Of a stretch of 64,000 bases of DNA, positions 52,773-62,041 are shown piece after piece. The notes below the pieces were generated by a model. That model was not told the DNA's origin. It searched no databases and saw only the letters and a list, made by a program, of their open reading frames with translations. Location of the stretch: positions 744,001-808,000 of the forward strand of contig NW_012236518.1 of the NCBI RefSeq assembly GCF_000787575.1, written 5' to 3'. The position numbers were made by a program, and so were the translations under genes. Numbering within the stretch: position 1 is the stretch's first letter; every line of letters starts with the position of its first letter. The DNA comes from Acytostelium subglobosum LB1. Lineage: Eukaryota > Evosea > Eumycetozoa > Acytosteliales > Acytosteliaceae.

Positions 52773-55700
52773 ATGAAATACTCTAATTTAATAATATTAA
52801 TATTGATATTTTTCGTCTTTTCCATTTCAGATAATATGTAAGTGTTTGAAAGAATGATTAATCAATTGATTAATAATTAATTAATTAATTTTATTTCCAT
52901 CTTACCTTTTATTTTTTTGAATTAATCTGAACAGATGTCAAGCTCAGTTCCCAACATTGTTATCATATAAACATGACTCTATATCAGTTATAACAATCAA
53001 TGGACATGACTTCCTTGATCAACCTACAAACATCATATTCGGTACTCTGAACATTAGTGCACCAGTACCTCTATCCTCTACTCTACTCGTCGTTCCCTTG
53101 CCCGCTGATGCTCGTAACGGTCCACTATATCTTGTGACTAATGGTGCCAGTTCCAACATCATCGATGTCAAGTTGACACCATTCATCAACAACGTATCAC
53201 CCTTGCTCAACTCAATCGGTGGCTACATGACCATCACTGGCTACTTCTTGAACACACTACGTTCAGACTACCTGCCCACCAACATCTCGGCCAAGTACCA
53301 ATGTGACTTTCAGTTGTCATACTACTGGGATCGCTATACCTACAAGTATCAGTTCAACGCCACGTCCAACCCAAACAACAATCAACAACTGGTACTTGTC
53401 TATCCCCAAGGTGTTGGCAACCTCACCGGTCAGCTTGCCATCGATGGAGTCAACGCCACCGGTATCTTCACACCCAACTATGGCAACATCACAGTTGTGT
53501 CCTATGAGCAACCCGACGTCAACAGTCCCAAGACCATGGTGATGACTGTTACCAACTTTGTTTCAACTCTGAGTTGGATCCAGTACTACCCTACATCGAG
53601 CAGTAGTTCCAACTACCGATTGGACCTTAAGTGGATCAATGCAACCTCATTCAACTTCACGCTCGAGCCATCGATCTACAGTGGCTACACCTACTTGTTC
53701 CACTCACCCGAGCGTATCAGACTGATCTCTGGCAACTATCAACCTGATGTGATCATCTATCCAAGGTCATCACTCAATGTGCTAAGAGGTGTATCGACCA
53801 AGGGTGGGCTGCTCCCAGTCAACGCAACTATCTTCTCAATGCTAAAGTCATGTACCATTGGCAGCAAGACTGTTGCTGGTCCGTTCGATGGCAACAACAT
53901 CACTATCCCTGCTGGTGTCGGACTACAGGTGCCACTCAATTGCAATGACTCTGTTGGCAATGCTCTGCTCACCACTGTCTACTTTAATTATGGTCCATTG
54001 ATTGGTGCTATCAACCCAGTTGGTAACAAGTTGGCGATCACTGGTGTCAACTTCCCTCAGTCAACATTCATCAGACTCTTGCAAGATGGAACCCAACTCA
54101 ATGCCACCTCAGAGTCCACTCCAACACTTGCCAGCTTTGTAATCTCACCTCTCACTCCCATCACTGGTACACTCAACCTCACCAGCAGTGGTATCACAGT
54201 TGGACCCTACCCATACAAGGGCAAGCCTTGGATTGACTCCGTTGTCATCTCACCCATCTACTCGCCCAGCACCATTGTTGATGATGCAGTCCAACTTACA
54301 TTCTCTGGATGTTTCCTCAACATTGGTACCTACAACTACAGCGTCACAGTTGGTTCGACAACATGCATTGATGTCAAGAACTTTGGAAATGGTCAACTCA
54401 CATGTGTCATCCCAATCCCATCGACACTTCCCTCGTCCCTACCCGTTGTCATAACAATCAACTCAATCTCAAACGACCCTTACACACTCCAAATACCCTT
54501 GTCATCACCTTCAATCACCTCCATAACACCCAACTACACACTATCATCCACAATCATCAATGTACATGGTAATGTCAATGGTGCCCTCTTGGTCAATTCA
54601 AATGGATTCATTCAACAATCATGCTCCCAAGTCTCACCCAGATTGATCACTTGCACTCTCAATGGACCAGATCTGTCAGGCAGTGTCAAGGCCTACATCC
54701 TCGGTCTCTACTCTGCTCCAATCTCGTTCAACTTCAACTCAACAATCACTGGTAGTTCATTCATCAACGATGGATCATCACTCACAATCACTGGTAATCA
54801 GTTCTCGCCATATGCCTACTTCACAAGACAAGGTGTCAACAACTTGTATCCAACATTTGTGACCTCCAACTTGTTGGTGATCACCCTTCCACCTTCGTTC
54901 CAGTCTGGATCATTCAACGTCGCCTCTTCAGGATACCAATCAAACTCACTCATGCTCACACTTCAACCAAATATATCAACACTCTCATTTGATCAGTATG
55001 GCATGTTGATCACCGGTCAATACCTTGACTTGAAGTCTAGTGATAGCAATCCACTTCCATTCAACCTATCCGTCAACTCAGTCCCCTTGACAGTTGTGTC
55101 GTTCAGCTCAAACCAGATCAACTTCACAATCCAACGCCCTCTTTCCAGCAGCAATGGTACACCACTTGCAATGATCACAAAGTTGTCTGTCCTTGGCCTC
55201 ACATCAACACTCCAGTCCACTCTCTCATTGCCCTTCATTCAAACTTCAACATACAATCATATAGATCAATCGGTTGTATTCACTGGAATGAACATTGACA
55301 TGTTCAATGTGATCATTGACAACAATGGAGTGTCCTCTGATCACCCTCTCAATTCATGGAATCAATCATTGAGCATGATCCAGTTCCAGGCCACTGGAGA
55401 GTCCATCTTGTCCTTCACATTGACCTCAGCCAACAACACAATCATTAGTAATACTATTACATTACACGTTCTCATTCCATCGATTACTACAGTATTGATC
55501 AATGATAACAACAGTGTCACAGTTCAAGGTAATAACTTACTCGGAGAGTATGTTCAGTTTGGAGGATACCATCCAACCCATTGCACTGGTGGAGGTTTGA
55601 ACACATCCAATCCCTTAACATGTGACCTTAGTCAATGTAATGGATGTCTAGACTCTTGCAACTTCATGACCTACAATAATGGTATCACCAATTATTCAAC

Positions 55701-56218
55701 TCCATATTCTTCCTGTAAGTAATACCAATCCATCCACATTCAACCAATCAATCATTTAATGAAGGCTCTAACACTCAATCATACACATAGTGCCAAAGTT
55801 GATGAACGCCACTTCAAATGGAACATTGGTCAATGTAACTGCCAACCTCTCTTGTTCACAGTCTAAACTTCCAAACCTATTATCATTGTTATCCATCAGC
55901 ATTGGAGGTACTCAATGTCATTCAATCAGTTACATCGGAGACAATTTATACACATGTCGATCCAGCACAGCGTCAGGATTGGTGTCACTCACTGTACTTG
56001 GTAGATCATCAAACTCGGTACCACTTGTCTATCTTGTGCCTCCAACACCATCTCCAACTCCCACCTCAACTCCCTCTCCTTCACCATCTCCATCACCATC
56101 ACCATCTCCAACACCATCATCATCACCACAACCTAATACTGGATCAACTGTTCTTCCATTGTCACTCAAACATATAATCACGATTGTCCTATTACTATTA
56201 CTTGTAGCCATACTTTAG
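52773..56218 (+). CDS. IPT/TIG-repeat cell-surface glycoprotein, Tgr-like, probably GPI-anchored (3 exons)
   Basis: Exons 52773-52837, 52935-55714, 55791-56218 encode 1090 aa. Exon 1 is a signal peptide (MKYSNLIILILIFFVFSIS). The ectodomain of about 1000 residues is beta-rich, full of NxS/T sequons, with repeated IPT/TIG-like units (for example PFINNVSPLLNSIGGYMTITGYFL, GSSFINDGSSLTITGNQF, VLINDNNSVTVQGNNL). A Cys-rich segment lies near residue 900. Exon 3 adds a Pro/Ser/Thr stalk (about 20 PSP-type units) and a hydrophobic C-terminus ending LLLLLVAIL with no basic cytoplasmic tail, a GPI-attachment signal pattern. Tgr proteins of D. discoideum mediate adhesion and kin recognition; similarity here is at fold level, so the role is inferred. 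Confidence 0.75.
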
Positions 56219-56604
56219 GCTCTCTCTGAGATCAATAAAGTAGTTAATATTAACTCATCTTTACCAAATTCAGAATTGAAGTTCATGGTCAACTTACAAA
56301 AGTATGGCGAATTGACTAACGTAGGTCATTGTGCCTGACTTTCACGACTCGGTGGTGATAGAGTACAACTGTAAGATGACAGCGAGTACAGCATCTTCGT
56401 TCACCACTCAATTGAACAAATCTACTACCAATGGACAGGCCATAGCAAAGCAAAAAAGAATTATCATAAATCAGGACATGATCGCACGATCAATGGCACT
56501 CGCCTTGTGGCCCTGATTCCCATTACCTCATTATTGACATGACAACCAACTACAACAACAAGTACTATTTGTTACCACTTATATCTACCACACCATCTTA
56601 AAGA
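56219..56604. other. Spacer before the eEF1A-like gene
   Basis: 386 bp. AATAAAG just after the upstream stop is a poly(A) signal. A 61-codon open frame (56331-56516) lacks an ATG start and any recognisable domain. Sequence before the ATG is A/C-rich (ACAACCAACTACAACAACAAG), likely the 5' UTR. Confidence 0.5.
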
Positions 56605-57849
56605 ATGACAACGGAGAAGACTGATATCAACCTCTTGCTCATCGGACCTGACGGCGCAGGCAAGGCCACCACGATTGGCCACCTGATGTACAAGCTGGGC
56701 CTCATCAACCAGCCTGATATCGATCTAGAGAAGTTTTGCACCCCGATGGACGGTCCGTTGAGGTTCTCGACCAACAACCACAACTTCACCGTCATTCACA
56801 CATCCAGCCACCGCGACTTCATTCAGAACATGCTCACCAACAGGTTCCAAGTACACAGCGCGTTACTCGTTCTCCCTGCGACAGAGGGCGAGTTCGAGAG
56901 GGCCATCGCTCAGGAGAGCCAGACCCGTGAGCACCTTCTGTTGGCCAACACGTTTGGTGTCCGCCAGATGGTCGTTGCGATCAACAAGATGGATGTGGAG
57001 TCTGTTAACTATGCCGAAGCGCGCTACACCGAGATCGTCGAGCAGACTTCAGCCGTCCTCAAGCAGGTTGGCACCAACATTGACAGGGTCAAATATGTGC
57101 CCATCTCTGCGTTGAACGACGACAATCTGGTCGAGCTCTCAACCAACATGCCTTGGCAAACAGAATCCACACTTCTCCAGGCCCTGGACGCGCTCGTCGG
57201 AGACAGGAATCCATCGAACATGCCACTCCGTATCGCAATCAAGGAAGTTGCCAACAGTGGCGGCATGCTGGTGGTCGGTGATGTTTTGACTGGCATTATC
57301 AAAACTGGCATGACCGTCATCTTTGCGCCTTCTGGTCACACTGCCAAGGTCACTGAGCTTGTGAGCTACGAGCAGGAAATCACCGAGGTCGGCCCTGGCA
57401 ACCAAGTCATCTTCAGAGTCAAGACTCTTACGGCCAAGCAGGTCAAGCGTGGAATGGTGGCTGGCGACCCCAACAACGAGCCACCCTTTGAGGCTGCGAG
57501 CTTCACCGCCATGATCAACGTTCAGAGCCACCCCAGCGAGATCAGTGTTGGCTACACACCCGTCTTCGAGTGCCACAATGCTAAGGTTGCTTGCCAGTTT
57601 ACCAAAATCCTCAACATGGTCAACCCTCGCACTGGCGCCGTTCTCCCAAGGGAAGGCTCGAGCCCCCTCATCTTGAAGACTCACGACTCGGCCATTGTCG
57701 AGCTCACCCCCGTAAAGCCCCTTTGCGTGGAGAGGCTAGCTGACTACCCGAAACTGGGACAGCTGACAGTGCGTGAGACGACCCAGTCTGGTGTTACTGT
57801 TATCGTCGGCAACATCAAGAGTGTGACCAAGAAGGTGCCTGCAGCTTAA
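56605..57849 (+). CDS. Divergent eEF1A paralogue, likely pseudo-GTPase
   Basis: Single exon, 414 aa, against about 450-460 in true eEF1A. Alignment by eye covers all three domains: GHLMYKLGLI, HRDFIQNM, QTREHLLLANTFGVRQMVVAINKMD, KRGMVAGD, and KPLCVERLADYPKLGQLTVR. But the GTPase centre is altered. G1 is GPDGAGKAT (Ser to Ala at residue 21). About 30-40 residues including switch I with its catalytic Thr are missing (LEKFCTPMDGPLRFSTNNHNFTVI replaces it). The G3 DAPG motif before HRDF is HTSS (65-68), so the Mg-contacting Asp is lost. G4 NKMD (127-130) is kept. The frame is intact with strong C-ending codon bias, which argues against a pseudogene. It may bind nucleotide or tRNA but is unlikely to hydrolyse GTP normally. 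Confidence 0.8.
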   Translation: MTTEKTDINLLLIGPDGAGKATTIGHLMYKLGLINQPDIDLEKFCTPMDGPLRFSTNNHNFTVIHTSSHRDFIQNMLTNRFQVHSALLVLPATEGEFERAIAQESQTREHLLLANTFGVRQMVVAINKMDVESVNYAEARYTEIVEQTSAVLKQVGTNIDRVKYVPISALNDDNLVELSTNMPWQTESTLLQALDALVGDRNPSNMPLRIAIKEVANSGGMLVVGDVLTGIIKTGMTVIFAPSGHTAKVTELVSYEQEITEVGPGNQVIFRVKTLTAKQVKRGMVAGDPNNEPPFEAASFTAMINVQSHPSEISVGYTPVFECHNAKVACQFTKILNMVNPRTGAVLPREGSSPLILKTHDSAIVELTPVKPLCVERLADYPKLGQLTVRETTQSGVTVIVGNIKSVTKKVPAA

Positions 57850-58234
57850 GCCTAAATACCGTCAACCTTCAGTCCAACTCAAGTCTCTAATACAATGTAC
57901 CACTTGAATATCTCGTACCTCCTTCACCATCTCCATCATCACCACCACAACAACTGTTCCAGTTTGAGTTGGACACGTCCTCATCAACTTCAAGGGTTTG
58001 CCACAGTCAGTCCTAATATGTGGGATTTTTGTTTATAAGCTTAAGCTGCCTCTCGTCCGACCTGGAAGAGAGACTCGATGTTCAGTTTATCCTGAGGGAC
58101 AATCGTTTTGGTTGTTTGGACACTGTTCTCGTTGAGTCCACTGACATTTGGTCGTCGGCTCGTGGTAGGAGCACTAGTTATATGTGGGATTTTTGGGCTT
58201 TAAAAGCGTTGAATTGTGGATTTGGGCCACATCA
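57850..58234. other. Spacer between eEF1A-like gene and tRNA-Ile
   Basis: 385 bp. After the eEF1A-like 3' flank, two exact 16-bp direct repeats (ATATGTGGGATTTTTG at 58016-58031 and 58180-58195) enclose 148 bp of moderate GC without a recognised element. An open frame across them shows no known domain. Confidence 0.5.
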
Positions 58235-58307
58235 GCTCGATTAGCTCAGTCGGTAGAGCACGGTGCTAATAACGCCGCGGTCGCAGGTTCGATCCCTGCA
58301 TCGAGCA
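58235..58307 (+). tRNA. tRNA-Ile (AAT)
   Basis: 73 nt, acceptor GCTCGAT/ATCGAGC, anticodon AAT at 58268-58270, T arm GGTTCGATCC, discriminator A. Exactly identical to the minus-strand copy at 15941-16013; flanks differ except for retroelement-derived downstream sequence. Confidence 0.96.
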
Positions 58308-58707
58308 AAACATTTTATAAATTATATTGTGTAACATGAGGAACGTGTTTTTTTTTTTTTTTTTTTTTTTTTTGACTAGAGTGGAAGTTTATTATTATTG
58401 CAAATAAATTGGCGTCATTGAAGAGGCGGGATAATATATAAGTTAGTCGATTTTGAATTTTCTTGNTTTTTTTCTTTCTTTTCTTTTCTACTGTAGGCCT
58501 CTGAATTCGGCCACCAAGTATTTACTGTAGAAACCGAAACGAGTGGTACAGTTACTATCTGTTACTCGATCACTCAATCTAGCAAAGTCAATACATCAAC
58601 TCTCAATCAACAACAGCTGTACTCAGGTGAGTGCCCTGTCACAGATTACAATGGGAGCGGAGTCATTCTTCGTTTCGGGTCTTACCATCAAAAAAAAAAA
58701 AAACATT
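58308..58707. other. Retroelement-like debris between tRNA-Ile and tRNA-Leu
   Basis: About 400 bp. T26 at 58348-58373 is followed by GACTAGAGTGG: read on the minus strand this is CACTCTAGTC plus A26, matching the 3' end (CACTCTAGT plus A9) of the LINE relic beside the other tRNA-Ile. Closer to the tRNA, CTCATGTTACACA (minus strand) also matches that relic's last bases. An A14 run (58690-58703) faces tRNA-Leu. An N lies at 58466 within a T-rich run. No RT coding is recognisable here. Confidence 0.5.
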
Positions 58708-58790
58708 TGTACACTGTGAGATTTGAACTCACGCTTCCGAAGAAATTAGTGCCTTAAACTAACGCCTTAGACCAACTCGGCCAAGTGTAC
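58708..58790 (-). tRNA. tRNA-Leu (AAG)
   Basis: 83 nt on the minus strand with a long variable arm, as expected for Leu. Acceptor GTACACT/AGTGTAC, D arm GGCCGAGTTGGTCTAAGGC, anticodon stem TTAGT/ACTAA with loop TTAAGGC (anticodon AAG), T arm GTGAGTTCAAATCTCAC. T14 a few bases downstream is the terminator. Confidence 0.93.
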
Positions 58791-58885
58791 TGATGAGTTG
58801 CAATACACAAATTTGAAGGTTTTATATGTAAAAAAATGGGTTGGAAGCACCAGTCTATGATTGATGTCTGCAAGTGATGAGGAAT

Positions 58886-61461
58886 TTATTTCTTTTCATA
58901 CTCCAGAATGGTCTTCCAAATGGTATGTAAATTGTTGTACCATTTCATCAGATTGATGACAAGATACTTTGGCTGCTGTGATGATGGGTCATTGGGAGAA
59001 GTGTGTGTCCTTACCCAATCGTTGAAGGCACCAATGTTGTCCTTGCCTTGGATGATCACCTCTTGAAGATTCTTAGACAGACCTTCCTCCTTCATCAACT
59101 CAACGGATCTGCTCTTCAAGTTGATGATTCTGTTCAATAGAGCACTTATACTTGACATTGTCTCGTTGGTTTGCTGTGCCTGGTAGTGTTTGCAATAATC
59201 GCCAAACACTGTTTGTAGGTTAGAGGATGGGCTGAACAATTCATTCTGAAGTGTTGTGATCTCCTGGAATGTATCCAACAATTCTCTGATTGTCTTGTTT
59301 TGGTACTGCTGCTGCTGCTGTGGCGTCTGGATTGGCAGGTGCTGTAAAGGTGGAAGTGGCTGTAAAGCTGGAAGTGTTGATGTTGGTTGAGTTGGTAGAG
59401 CTGTTTGGGGTAGGGAATGAAGAGGTTGGAGAGGTTGGAGAGGTTGTAGAGGTTGTAGAGGTTGAAGTGGCTGTAGAGGCTGAAGAGGTTGCAGAGGTGG
59501 GAGGGAGTAACCAAGGGGATGAGGCTGTACATTCAGTGTCTCGGTTGGTGATGCAGCATTGAATTGAGTTTGGCTGTAAGGCAATGGTGGTAGAGTATGT
59601 GATAGTTGAGGTTGATAGTTGGGAGGTGGTTGATAGGAGAGGTCGCTTGTTGATTGGCTTGGTGATGTGGTTGGCGTATACTGCATGGTGGAGGTGGATA
59701 GACTCGATCCAAGGGAAGGTGACGACGACTTGAGTGTTGTCGTCAACTTGGAGTTTCGCTCAACCACTACAGCCATGCTGTCTCCTAGACCGTCCTGTTT
59801 GATTGTGGTGGACAATCTGTTGGGACTGATAACCATTGAGGTTCTCTCTTATCNAAGCCTTGTGGGTGCTCGCGGACTATTGGTGCGTCCTCCTCCTCCT
59901 TCTTCAGCGTGGACTGGCTTGTGTCCCACTCCTTGACGACATGTGACAGTACCTGGAGCCACTCGTGTTGCTCCACCGCTCCTCTAGCATAGAAGTACAG
60001 GTGTTCGTTGCCAAGCACTGCAAATCCGTGCTTGATCTCTTGGTCCTCTGCGGGCAGAATGATAGTGTTCTTGAGGTTCAACTGAGTCATCACACTGTAT
60101 CTAGGGGAGTTGTCAAAGAAGGTCGACACTCTCTTACACACGAGCAATGAGTCATTGAATAGGAACAAGTGTCTCTCTGTCAGCTTGCCTCTCTTCTCAA
60201 ACAACATCACGCCATCCTTGATGTGTCGTCTGTGAGGCTGGACCAGTTCAAGGTTTGTTGTGAGTGAGCCTTGAATCTGGATCATCTTCTCGAGTCCTTC
60301 GGCATTTCTCTTGCTCTCATTGATTGACGATGCAACACTCTGGATTGCCTTGAGTGCTTGGCTGATCAGTTCGTAGTCCTGATGATCGGGAGGTGTATTC
60401 TGGAGTAGCTCAGTGAACAATAACTTGTATCTTGGTATACGTTGAACTGGCTGGATCTGCAAGTCAAGGAAGTCCTTGTTCTGCATCAATGGATTGGACT
60501 TGCAATCCTTGAAGAAGAACTGAGTGATCTTGGAATCACGCTTCTTGCACTCATTCAATGTGTTGAGAGCATTGTTGAAGTTGTTGATGTAGGTGGTGTA
60601 GAGCTTGAGGTATGGTGTGAGAGTGAGGAAGCAATCTGCAATGGACTTTTGATGGCTCCAATCATTCCAACGCGACTCCAATGTGTCCAGCAACTCCTTG
60701 TGCACACCATAGAGCGATGTGAAGTTGCCAAAGATTGCCGTGATCTCTGCCGGTGTCAACAAGTCCTTCTTGGTCGTCTGCAGTGGCTGAAGGAACTGGC
60801 TAATGATCAACTCCAGACTGCTGACATATGCTCTCTCCGTGACCAATATCTCCATTGTACACTTGTTCCTTCTCTCAATCTTCAGACGCATATTCTTGTA
60901 TCTCCTCTTTGCCAACCATCCTCTGACCACTGCCTGTATCAATGTTATCTTGTTGGCAACCTGTAGATTGAGTGTGAGTGATTGATTGAATGATTGAATG
61001 TTTGATTGAGTGCACTAACATACATCAATCTCTCTCTTCCTTGATGATATTTGATACTCAAGGGCATCGATCGAGGCGTTCCTGCTACCAAACAACCTCT
61101 GTTTGGCCTCTTCAAGTCGTTGATGTTCACGTTGTAGGATCTCCTGTCGTAGGCTCTCATCAATATTGTACTGTGCCAACAGTGGTTCGATCTCACCAAG
61201 GTATTCATTGAACAGTTGATGCAACATGAGTGACTTCCTGGCAAGCAATGCTTCCACTGACCTGGTATAGCTTGCTTTGGTGTCCTCCCAACGCTTCACC
61301 TCTGTCAACAGCTCATCGGACACTTTGAAGTAGACCTTCTCTTGTTTCTTCAGTTGTGCAGCAGGTGGATGGATAGTGCTCACCTCCTGGAGTTGAGGCA
61401 TACCATCCTCATAGTATTGTTGCAATTGTTCATGTTGTTCATATTGTTCATATTGTTGATA

Positions 61462-61492
<31 letters not shown>

Positions 61493-61815
61493 AACAATGA
61501 TAATGGAGGCTTTGTTGACTTGCTTGGTACCTCTGGTGCATCAGTCACATGTTTGAAACCAGTTGGAGCTGATATTACAAACCCATCTTTACTATCTCTC
61601 TTCTTCTTCTCTTTCTCTTTCTCCTTCTCTTTCTCCTTCTCTTTTGCTTTTGCCTTCTCTCTCTCTTTCTCCCTCTCCTTCTCTTTCTCTTTATCTTTAT
61701 CCTTCTTTGATGTTGGAGCTGATGATGTAGCTGCAAGTTGTTTATCCTTCTTTAACAAGTCTAATTGAGATCTTGACAAATCCTCACAAATCTCACTAAT
61801 ATCATCATCCATCAT
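58886..61815 (-). CDS. IQ-motif RhoGEF (DH-PH) protein; frame change near an unresolved base
   Basis: Exon 1 (61815-61024) encodes 264 aa: acidic start, a long Lys/Glu run, Gln/Tyr-rich stretch, then coiled coil. Exon 2 starts at 60960 with ITLIQAVVRGWLAKRRYKNMRL, an IQ calmodulin-binding motif. A Dbl-homology domain follows (about 295-480): MEILVTERAYVSSLELII, FLDLQIQPVQRIPRYKLLFTELL. A PH domain comes next (about 500-625: GVMLFEKRGKLTERHLFLFNDSLLVCKR ... EQHEWLQVLSHVV). This frame stops at 59785. A 316-codon frame (59836-58886) continues with Pro/Leu-Gln-Pro repeats and a helical C-terminus (LNRIINLKSRSVELMKEEG). The switch falls within 59785-59850, beside an N at 59854; sequencing error is likeliest, but a small intron or two genes are possible. 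Role: activation of Rho-family GTPases, probably Ca2+/calmodulin-linked. Confidence 0.75.
59403..59500 (-). repeat. Coding tandem repeat (Leu-Gln-Pro)n
   Basis: About eight 9-10 bp units encode PLQPLQPLQ on the minus strand in the tail of the RhoGEF-type gene; with CTN/CAN/CCN variation between units. Confidence 0.8.
59854..59854. other. Ambiguous base (N) at the frame change
   Basis: Unresolved base in the RhoGEF-type gene. Replacing N by any single base leaves the frame ending at 59785. Confidence 0.95.
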
Positions 61816-62041
61816 TGTTAATGTTGTAGTTGTTGTAGTATTACTTCATTAATTTAATATAACTTGTAGAGATAGAGGTGATTAACAATAAAATGAAAAT
61901 GGATGTGTGTTTGTACTTTGATTGAAAGGGGGTTCAAACTTGAAACGACATCTTGAGCCAAAGGTTTGGAATGATTGAATGAAAGGATGATGGTCATGGA
62001 CATGGTCCATGGTCCAGGGTAAGGAAGGGTATGGACAACAT
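61816..62041. other. Spacer between RhoGEF and LRR genes
   Basis: 226 bp: promoter side of the RhoGEF gene (AT-rich at 61845-61870) and 3' flank of the LRR gene. A CCATGG-centred small palindrome (ATGGACATGGTCCATGGTCCA, with ATGGTCCATGG) lies near 61996-62014. Nothing else was seen. Confidence 0.5.

Noticed and set aside
56331-56516. 61-codon open frame before the eEF1A-like gene
   Set aside because: No ATG start, no recognisable domain, and followed by a typical A/C-rich leader.
56605-57849. Reading the eEF1A-like gene as a pseudogene
   Set aside because: The frame is uninterrupted over 414 codons, codon bias is strong, and domains 2 and 3 are well preserved.
58020-58244. 74-codon open frame upstream of tRNA-Ile
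   Set aside because: It starts inside one of the direct repeats, runs into the tRNA gene and shows no domain.
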